Part shown: piece by piece, positions 1 to 5,007 of the stretch
Position numbering within the stretch: the stretch's first letter is position 1
Layout of the letters: each line of letters begins with the position of its first letter
From: Deltaproteobacteria bacterium
GTDB lineage: Bacteria; Desulfobacterota; Desulfobacteria; Desulfobacterales; Desulfosalsimonadaceae
Assembly: GCA_024280875.1 (NCBI GenBank)
Contig: JAJRPH010000486.1
Span: forward strand, 1 to 5,007
Length of the DNA: 5,007 nucleotides
Reading direction: 5' to 3'
Program-made: the position numbers and the translations under genes
The notes under the pieces: model-generated
What the model saw: only the letters and a program-made list of their open reading frames with translations
Databases searched by the model: none
What the model was told of the DNA's origin: nothing

Positions 1-34
1 CAATTAATCATACATATAGTATCTTAAATAGCTG

Positions 35-55
35 AAAAATCACTACAACGCAGTA
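35..55 (-). terminator. Possible weak Rho-independent terminator after waaA
   Basis: About 22 bases past the waaA stop, the minus strand reads ACTGCGTTGTAGT (54-42), which can fold as a 5-base-pair stem with one G-U pair and a three-base loop, followed by GATTTTT. Position and T-tract suit a terminator, but the stem is short and low in GC. The rest of 1-77 shows no start codon leading to a usable reading frame. Confidence 0.3.
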
Positions 56-77
56 GATGTGACTTTTGACGACACCA

Positions 78-1382
78 TCAACCTTTATTGAATGAGAATC
101 TTTTACCTGATTTAGGATTTAGCAAATCCTCTATGAGCTCACATGCCTGTTGCGTTCCGCCTTTTCTTGCTTCTATGTAGCGGATTGCCGCTTTTTTCTG
201 ACTGTCAGTTGTCTGTGGCCGTTGGAGTTGGCGTATCAGCCCGGAAGCAACAGATTGCCAGTTTTCCGCTTTGATCGCAAGTCCCTGGTTAAAAATATCA
301 TTTCCGATCCAGGCAAAATTCTCCCATGAAGGGCCGATAATCGGTGTAATTCCGTATATCATGGGTTCTAAAAAGTTTTGTCCGCCAAGGGGGGTGAGAC
401 TGCCGCCGACAAATACTGCTTTGGCAAGTGCATACGCCGAATTTAACTCCCCGAACGTATCCCACAATATGACGGTCCCTTCAGCAACCGATTCATTATT
501 TAATTCAGACCGGAGTTTCCACCTGGCATTGATACGGTGAAGCGTCTGTTCCCAGTATTTAATACGGTGCATGTGACGCGGGAAAAGTCCGATAATGGTT
601 TCAGACAGATTTGATCTAATATTTTGAATGATATTTTCAACCTGGTGTTCTTCAGGCTGGCGAACAGATCCCAGGACCAGAAAGGCTGATGTTTCCGGAA
701 TATAAGCCTTCAAATGATTGTCTGTATAATTAATAACAGTTTGTAATTGATCAAATTTGATATTGGGCATTTTTTGAACTTTATCCTGCCCAAAGAGGGT
801 GGCAAAACGATTTGCATCATCGCCGGAAATGGCAAGAATTTTGTCCGGGCCCAGCGCTTTCCAGAGCAAAGGCCATATCATATATCGCTGAAGGCTTTTG
901 GGCGTCACTCTTCCGTTGATGATAATTGTTCTGACATTATTCTTTTTCAAGGCAAAAAGAAGGCCCGGCCATATTTCCGTTTCCAGCAGGATCATGAGTT
1001 TCGGGCAAATGCGTTGAACGACTTGCTCCATTACAGAAGGGCGGTCAAATGGAATAACTCCGCATTCTACTGTAATTTGCCCGCCGTTGCTGCGGGATTC
1101 AATCCCCTTTTTGATAATATCGAGTCCCTGCCGGGTGTTGGTCGTGATCAGAACATGAAACGTAGGGAAGGGATTCATATTTTCAATTAAGGACAAAGCC
1201 AGGTAGGCTTCTCCTGCGGAAGCAGCCTGAATCCAGATATCCGCAGGTTTGAGATGTTGACCAGATCGCCGATTCTCAAAATTGTCTTTCAGGCGGGGAT
1301 TTAAGCGAAGCAAAGGAGTGCATAAACGCCATATGAAACCATAAAGGCGTATAGCGGCGATGATTTTTTTTTGTTTGATCAT
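78..1382 (-). CDS. waaA: 3-deoxy-D-manno-octulosonic acid (Kdo) transferase
   Basis: This 434-residue protein is a GT30 glycosyltransferase that moves Kdo from CMP-Kdo to lipid A precursor at the inner face of the cytoplasmic membrane. The hydrophobic, basic N-terminus (about 7-30) fits the usual membrane anchor. The acceptor-side motif ASAGE is at 54-58, where Glu58 matches the family's catalytic base. LLETEIWPGL is at 132-141, NGRVTPKS at 156-163, PRHMHR at 268-273 and DTFGEL at 308-313. The donor-site block FVGGSLTPLGGQN starts at 324, followed by LEP and GPSWENF. Length is normal for the family. Two motifs deviate from common forms: GSVRQPEE (238-245) instead of GSTHxGEE, and GGQN instead of GGHN. 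The start lacks a clear Shine-Dalgarno sequence, but an in-frame stop lies upstream and the next Met is residue 69, so this ATG is the only sensible choice. A run of nine A bases falls in codons 4-7. Whether it adds one, two or more Kdo units cannot be read from sequence. Confidence 0.95.
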   Translation of the reverse strand: MIKQKKIIAAIRLYGFIWRLCTPLLRLNPRLKDNFENRRSGQHLKPADIWIQAASAGEAYLALSLIENMNPFPTFHVLITTNTRQGLDIIKKGIESRSNGGQITVECGVIPFDRPSVMEQVVQRICPKLMILLETEIWPGLLFALKKNNVRTIIINGRVTPKSLQRYMIWPLLWKALGPDKILAISGDDANRFATLFGQDKVQKMPNIKFDQLQTVINYTDNHLKAYIPETSAFLVLGSVRQPEEHQVENIIQNIRSNLSETIIGLFPRHMHRIKYWEQTLHRINARWKLRSELNNESVAEGTVILWDTFGELNSAYALAKAVFVGGSLTPLGGQNFLEPMIYGITPIIGPSWENFAWIGNDIFNQGLAIKAENWQSVASGLIRQLQRPQTTDSQKKAAIRYIEARKGGTQQACELIEDLLNPKSGKRFSFNKG

Positions 1383-1512
1383 GGTATCGTATTTATTAAT
1401 GCTGATGAATGGATGTAATGCTCTATTATTAATTCATAATATGATGCCATTCAGATACCATTTATTCGATTTTACATGCAATAAAAATTTGAAGAAGAAA
1501 GACTATAGATGG
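1383..1512 (-). promoter_or_regulatory. AT-rich spacer before waaA, possible promoter region
   Basis: This 130-base gap has 36 G/C bases (28%), well below the flanking genes. It contains -10-like hexamers on the minus strand (TATTAT, AATAAT) but I found no convincing -35 box at a suitable distance. An 18-base imperfect palindrome (1424-1441) and a spaced 8-base inverted repeat (1381-1388 with 1454-1461) lie in it. Its length and composition suggest that waaA may have its own promoter here; no gene or clear terminator is seen. Confidence 0.3.
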
Positions 1513-2325
1513 CTAGCATTTTACGTCCAGTGTAAATGGAATGATGTCTATTTGAACCGTTTTAACACCTTTTATTTTTTTTAAGGTATCTTCAATTTTA
1601 GCGGTGACCTCTTTTGTTTCATTAATAAACGTCTTAAGATTGATCAGGGCATTTCCGTTGTCTACGGAAGCGCGGATGGTGGGGAATTCGTTGACCAGTT
1701 CCGCCTCGATCAAAGCGGCTGTGGTCAGATCGTCAAGCATCTGTTGAGATTCCACGGTGGTTTTTATAGCAGGCTGTTTGATGGCATCGAGTATGATTTC
1801 AATGGCGGTATTCACCGTCAATTTATTGATACGCAACACGATATCGTAAAGAGTTGAATCCCAGGTATCGATGCCGTATAAGTAAGCGCTCCATTTGCGA
1901 CGTTCCGCGTCATCTTTTTCGATAATGCGTTGTGCTTGCACCTGATTCACATTGTCCCGTTTCATGACAATTTCAATCCTATCATCCATATCGGCAACAA
2001 TACGGACTTTCAGCACATGGGAAATTCCTTTGAGAAAAAAATGGCCGGCGAATCCATGATAAATCACATTGTCTTTTTGTAAATGCCTGAGCAGCGCCGC
2101 ACGAATATAAGCGACATATTTTTCTTTCCCGTGGGTGAATCGATCAAGAATAGTCGGGCTGTCATGCATTGCGTGAACGAGTTTTATCTCAGGCACATGG
2201 AATTGTTCCGAAGCTTCTATAAGGATTTCTCTGGAAATACATTCATATCCCAGTTTTTCAGCCAGTTTTTCGGCCGTCTCTTTCCCAAAGCTGTTAGATC
2301 CTCTGGAAATGGTAATAATCGGCAT
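1513..2325 (-). CDS. Cytidylate kinase-like P-loop protein with C-terminal BON-like domain
   Basis: The 270-residue soluble protein starts ISRGSNSFGKETAEKLAEKL (6-25), the modified P-loop typical of the cytidylate-kinase-like family (Pfam Cytidylate_kin2 type), with Gly14-Lys15 in the nucleotide-binding turn. GFAGHFFLKG (91-100) and the VRIVADMDDRIE stretch (107-118) fit the core sheet, and RIIEKDDAERRKW (133-145) fits a lid-like helix rich in charges. The kinase-like part ends near 183. Residues about 195-262 look like a BON domain: a DDLTTAALIEAEL helix, a short strand, NALINLKTFI, a second helix, then GVKTVQIDI. True CMP kinases (Cmk) are about 220-230 residues without this tail, so I do not assign cmk; the phosphate acceptor is unknown and the role may be regulatory. 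An AGGAGAGGA ribosome binding site (2328-2336) just before the ATG supports the start. It follows the sensor kinase by 86 bases and is probably co-transcribed. Confidence 0.85.
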   Translation of the reverse strand: MPIITISRGSNSFGKETAEKLAEKLGYECISREILIEASEQFHVPEIKLVHAMHDSPTILDRFTHGKEKYVAYIRAALLRHLQKDNVIYHGFAGHFFLKGISHVLKVRIVADMDDRIEIVMKRDNVNQVQAQRIIEKDDAERRKWSAYLYGIDTWDSTLYDIVLRINKLTVNTAIEIILDAIKQPAIKTTVESQQMLDDLTTAALIEAELVNEFPTIRASVDNGNALINLKTFINETKEVTAKIEDTLKKIKGVKTVQIDIIPFTLDVKC

Positions 2326-2327
2326 GG

Positions 2328-2336
2328 TCCTCTCCT
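2328..2336 (-). promoter_or_regulatory. Ribosome binding site of the cytidylate kinase-like gene
   Basis: The minus strand shows AGGAGAGGA followed by CC and ATG. Two overlapping Shine-Dalgarno cores (AGGAG and GAGG) lie at workable distances and fix the start at 2325. The sensor kinase gene before it and waaA after it have no comparable site, so translation rates in the cluster probably differ. Confidence 0.7.
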
Positions 2337-2411
2337 GTTAAAAAAACAAATGGGTTTTAAAAAATTACAGAAACCGGGAAAAGGCTTCCTTTGCAAATTT
2401 CAAGAAGGCAG

Positions 2412-3944
2412 TTATTGTTCCTTGTCTTCGACGACAGGAAGATACACGGAAAATGTTGTGCCGCGACCTTCTTCGCTGTCCACGGTAATTCGTCCGCCGA
2501 TCTCCTGGATGATTCCGTAACTTACCGAAAGTCCCAATCCCGTCCCTGCGCCGACATCTTTAGTGGTGAAGAACGGATCAAATATTTTTTGGATATTTTT
2601 TTTGGCAATACCGCACCCCTGGTCCTTCACATCGATTTTGATATATTTTTCATCTGTTTGATCAGCTTTGATGGATAAAATCCCGCCTTCGGGCATTGCC
2701 TGGATACCGTTTAAAAAAATGTTTATCAATACTTGTTGCAGGTTGCGGAAATTACCCTTAACCTTGGGCAGATTGGCGGCTATCAAAGTCTTTGCTTCGA
2801 TCCCTTTCAGCGTGTGTTCATTTTTGACAAGTTTTAAGGTCGACTGGATCAGGTCGCTGGCATCAAGTGCTTCGACTTTGGATTTCCCGAGCCGTGTAAA
2901 ATCAAGAAGATTTCGAACCGTTGCACTTGACCGTTCCACCTGAATGAAAATATCCTTCAACATTTCCATGACTTCATCATGCGTGTAATCATCCAGGCTT
3001 TCCATCAGTGCTTCGGTGGTAATGCTGATATTGTTCAGTGGATTATTGAGTTCATGAGCGATCCCGGACGTCAGGGTCCCAACCGCCGCCATTTTTCGTG
3101 ATTGAACCAGTTGTTCATGCTTTTCCATTAACTCAAATATCATTCGATTAATGGCAATGGCCAGATTGGAAAATTCATCACGGAATTTACGCTGGGGAAT
3201 CACCAGATCGAAATTGCCGGCGGCAATTCGTTCCGTGTATTGAACCGCGCGGCCCAGCGGTTGTACGATCTGGCGCGCCAGTTCCATGGCCACCCATATC
3301 ATAACGATCAGATTGATAATGAGTGAAAAACCAGCGGCCAGCATAAATGTTTGTGCGGTCCTGTGGACCTTGTTTCGCTCCTGATCCATTAAATCCATTG
3401 CATCGGTAAGGATTTGATGGCCGTAAATTCGCAACTGCCCCTCGATATTCGATTCATCCAGTTTTGCAGCCTCGTCCTTTGAATTATGCCAGTAAGCGAT
3501 TTGGTTTAAAAATGCCTGGTATTGATTTAAATTATTGGTCAAATTTTTAAACGTGTCGTGTTCTAAAAGAAACCGCATTTCACTGGCGGCATCTTCAAGG
3601 ATCAATTCAGCGCTTTTGATGTTAGATAATGCATCAAACAGATCGGTTCTGGTGTGATACAAAAAGTAATTTTTTTCATGACGTCTGGCCTGCTCGACGG
3701 TGAACGCGAACTTGGCGGCATGGTCAAAAAAATTTTGTTTTGAGTTCATCTCGGAAATATAAAATATGGATGAAATGCCGATACCGAATGAAAAAATAAA
3801 CGTCACCAGAAAGGCCAGAATTATACGGAATCGGATACTGAGAGACGGTCGTCCCGAAAGTGCTTTTTCCATTTGAATAATTTCATCGGCACTCGGAATG
3901 TTGGTGCTATCCATATTTTGACTATCTGGGCGCTTTATCTTCAT
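2412..3944 (-). CDS. Membrane sensor histidine kinase (HAMP, HisKA, HATPase)
   Basis: A 510-residue two-component sensor of the inner membrane. A cytoplasmic N-terminal stretch of about 37 residues precedes TM1 (about 38-63). An all-helical periplasmic region (64-199) follows, with RRHEKNYFLY at 87-96, resembling helix 1 of 4HB/HBM ligand-binding bundles. TM2 is at about 200-223 and HAMP at about 221-275. The H-box is GIAHELNNPL with phospho-accepting His297. The N-box includes LNGIQAM (Asn412), G1 is DQGCGI (Asp441), the F-box is FDPFFTTK (455-462) and G2 is GTGLGL (467-472). All catalytic elements are present, so it should be active. The H-box style is that of NtrB/ZraS-like kinases. No receiver domain is fused and no response regulator lies in the window, so the partner is elsewhere. 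The first ATG has no good ribosome binding site; Met11 or Met25 are possible later starts, equally unsupported. It lies 26 bases after the stress protein gene, probably in one operon and possibly translationally dependent on it. Confidence 0.93.
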   Translation of the reverse strand: MKIKRPDSQNMDSTNIPSADEIIQMEKALSGRPSLSIRFRIILAFLVTFIFSFGIGISSIFYISEMNSKQNFFDHAAKFAFTVEQARRHEKNYFLYHTRTDLFDALSNIKSAELILEDAASEMRFLLEHDTFKNLTNNLNQYQAFLNQIAYWHNSKDEAAKLDESNIEGQLRIYGHQILTDAMDLMDQERNKVHRTAQTFMLAAGFSLIINLIVMIWVAMELARQIVQPLGRAVQYTERIAAGNFDLVIPQRKFRDEFSNLAIAINRMIFELMEKHEQLVQSRKMAAVGTLTSGIAHELNNPLNNISITTEALMESLDDYTHDEVMEMLKDIFIQVERSSATVRNLLDFTRLGKSKVEALDASDLIQSTLKLVKNEHTLKGIEAKTLIAANLPKVKGNFRNLQQVLINIFLNGIQAMPEGGILSIKADQTDEKYIKIDVKDQGCGIAKKNIQKIFDPFFTTKDVGAGTGLGLSVSYGIIQEIGGRITVDSEEGRGTTFSVYLPVVEDKEQ

Positions 3945-3970
3945 CGGTATTTCAATCTTTATCTAAAAGT

Positions 3971-4861
3971 CTATCTTAAAATGAGAACAGATGATTCAGC
4001 GCTTGTCACAAGCTTGCCAAGGCGCTGCCTGGAAAAAATTTTATCCAGAAAAGATTCTTTTCCCATCCACAGGGCCACCAGGTTTTTTTCAGCGGCCTGG
4101 GCGATGATTGCGTTTAAGGAAAGACCATCCACAACCTTTACCCAGGCCTTGATATTACGGGAGGTATAATAATCGAGTATCCGGGCCATTCGACGGTCGA
4201 CATCCGCCTTCAGACCGCCCGCATCCGCCACGCCGATGATTTCCAAATCCGCATGATAAAGGGTGACCAGTTGATTGATCAATTCAATAGACGCCTGGCT
4301 GACGGTATCGTGGTCCAGACAACAGTCGATCATCTGCGGCTTTTTTTCTTCTTTGACGACAAACACCGAGCAATTTGCATTTTTGACGATTTTGCCACAC
4401 ACATCGGCATCGTCCCCCCATTTACAGCCTGTCCCAGGGTAACATCCGATCACGATTAAGTCCGCTCCGAATTGTTCGGATTCTGTCAGGATCTCCCGGC
4501 CCGCATCTCCCACCCGGATCTTTACGTTTAGATTTTTGTGCTTGTGTTGTTCCCGGTAGTCCAGGTTCAGGACACCTTTTTTCCCCGGGATCAATTGATA
4601 TCCGGCAATATGACGGCCATAAGGTGAATCCGCTTCATTAAAATAGCCAAGAAATGTTTCCCGATACTTGTCAAGGGTAGCGGCCAGGTCATCTTCGCCC
4701 ACTGCTGTCGAAGATCGGCTGCTCTTTATTTCTTCCGGCGATACATTCGTTCCGATACCCAGAAGTGTTACGTGTGCCCATGTATTTCCGGCCAGTTCAG
4801 CTACCAGCCTTACAACATACTCGCTGTATGGATTTTTATCCAACGCAACAAGGATTCTCAT
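3971..4861 (-). CDS. Tandem-domain universal stress protein (UspA family)
   Basis: A 296-residue cytoplasmic protein with two Usp folds. Domain 1 (about 1-172) starts MRILVALD and ends with ADLIVIG...CSVFVVK. Domain 2 (about 176-296) ends with LVALWMG...SSVLILR. Tandem Usp proteins are usually 280-310 residues, so the length fits. In both halves the ATP-binding signature G-2x-G-9x-G(S/T) is degraded: domain 1 has GCYPGTGCKWGDDADVCGK and domain 2 has MGKESFLDKIFSRQRLGK, neither with the usual GS/GT. Nucleotide binding is therefore uncertain. Six cysteines cluster at 140-181 (140, 146, 155, 164, 180, 181), which is unusual. I chose the ATG at 4861 because GGAGG (4867-4871) sits 5 bases before it; the adjacent GTG at 4864 would leave only 2 bases and add one residue. 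It is probably a stress or redox accessory to the sensor kinase that follows, an inference from position. Confidence 0.9.
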   Translation of the reverse strand: MRILVALDKNPYSEYVVRLVAELAGNTWAHVTLLGIGTNVSPEEIKSSRSSTAVGEDDLAATLDKYRETFLGYFNEADSPYGRHIAGYQLIPGKKGVLNLDYREQHKHKNLNVKIRVGDAGREILTESEQFGADLIVIGCYPGTGCKWGDDADVCGKIVKNANCSVFVVKEEKKPQMIDCCLDHDTVSQASIELINQLVTLYHADLEIIGVADAGGLKADVDRRMARILDYYTSRNIKAWVKVVDGLSLNAIIAQAAEKNLVALWMGKESFLDKIFSRQRLGKLVTSAESSVLILR

Positions 4862-4866
4862 CACAG

Positions 4867-4871
4867 CCTCC
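4867..4871 (-). promoter_or_regulatory. Ribosome binding site of the universal stress protein gene
   Basis: The minus strand reads AAAAAAAGGAGGCTGTGATG. GGAGG is a full Shine-Dalgarno core, 5 bases before ATG and 2 bases before GTG, so the ATG at 4861 is favoured. It is the clearest translation signal in the window and suggests this gene is well translated. Confidence 0.8.
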
Positions 4872-4909
4872 TTTTTTTAAATGAATACTGGGCACTTTGT
4901 CCAGCCAGT

Positions 4910-5007
4910 CTATCGCCAGAAAATCAAAACCGGTGATGGGACACGGCCCAAAAGCTCAATCTGGGGATTGTTTTTCTTCGATTTATGTTTTAAAAATGAT
5001 ACCACCA
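4910..5007 (-). CDS. C-terminal tail of upstream gene, possibly a SulP-type anion transporter (partial)
   Basis: Reading into the window from the right edge, one frame is open for 31 codons and stops at TAG (4912-4910); the other two frames hit stops within the first eight codons. The peptide begins VVSFLKHKSKKNNP and continues QIELLGRVPSPV before ending IFWR. The pattern SF-x-K ... P-x-IE-x-LGR-x-P resembles the junction after the last membrane helix of SulP/SLC26 transporters, where family members commonly read RPxxxxLGRxPGT before the STAS domain. If so, this protein ends without a STAS domain. The gap of 48 bases to the stress protein ATG and the shared strand suggest an operon. The stretch is short, so the family call is tentative; it could be the end of another membrane protein or a chance open frame. 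Confidence 0.45.
   Translation of the reverse strand, partial: VVSFLKHKSKKNNPQIELLGRVPSPVLIFWR

Noticed and set aside
1..77. Another gene after waaA at the left edge
   Set aside because: No minus-strand frame has a start codon with a usable length, and the plus strand is also closed by stops; only the weak hairpin is visible.
747..1190. Plus-strand open frame of 147 codons inside waaA
   Set aside because: It is the antisense of a conserved Kdo transferase region; its sequence matches no family and the motifs on the minus strand explain the openness.
1360..1584. Plus-strand open frame of 74 codons across the waaA-kinase-like spacer
   Set aside because: It overlaps the ends of two well-supported minus-strand genes, has low-complexity AT-driven composition, no ribosome binding site and no recognisable domain.
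1513..2325. Assignment as the housekeeping cytidylate kinase cmk
   Set aside because: The P-loop is non-canonical, the order of motifs differs from Cmk and there is an extra C-terminal domain; only family-level naming is supported.
2337..2400. Hairpins in the gap after the sensor kinase (AAAGG-AAG-CCTTT and GGTTT...AAACC followed by a T-run) as a terminator
   Set aside because: The first is not followed by T-rich sequence and the second has a 5-base stem with a large loop; neither is a convincing terminator, and the strong ribosome binding site after them fits continued transcription.
2083..2520. Plus-strand open frame of 145 codons across the sensor kinase/kinase-like junction
   Set aside because: It is antisense to two genes with clear motifs, and the gap it spans contains a minus-strand ribosome binding site.
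1..5007. CRISPR array, insertion sequence, tRNA or rRNA
   Set aside because: No regularly spaced repeats, no transposase motifs or terminal inverted repeats, and no tRNA- or rRNA-like segments were seen on either strand.

Overview
The window reads as chromosomal DNA of a Gram-negative bacterium. A Kdo transferase gene implies lipopolysaccharide. The combination of tandem universal stress protein, HAMP histidine kinase and cytidylate-kinase-like protein, together with the sequence style, suggests a sulfate-reducing or related member of Desulfobacterota. That taxonomic call is inference; no rRNA or other marker is present.

All genes lie on the minus strand, so the reading order runs from high to low coordinates. 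At the right edge (5007 to 4910) is the C-terminal tail of a gene that enters from outside; its last 31 residues resemble the end of the transport domain of SulP/SLC26 anion transporters. After 48 bases comes a tandem universal stress protein (4861 to 3971) with a strong ribosome binding site. Next, 26 bases on, is a membrane-bound sensor histidine kinase (3944 to 2412) with two membrane helices, a helical periplasmic sensor, HAMP, HisKA and HATPase domains. After an 86-base gap is a cytidylate-kinase-like P-loop protein with a BON-like C-terminal domain (2325 to 1513). A 130-base AT-rich spacer (1383-1512) follows, then waaA/kdtA (1382 to 78), the Kdo transferase of lipid A-Kdo assembly. A weak hairpin plus T-tract lies just after waaA, and the first 77 bases hold no gene.

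The first four genes look like one transcription unit for stress or ion sensing: possible anion transport, a nucleotide-binding stress protein, a sensor kinase without a neighbouring response regulator, and a nucleotide-kinase-like protein with a possible ligand-binding tail. waaA is probably a separate or partly uncoupled unit because its spacer is longer and AT-rich. Nothing here is a clearly new system. The points most worth checking are the CMP-kinase-like/BON architecture, the cysteine-rich stress protein with degenerate ATP signatures, and the apparently STAS-less transporter end.
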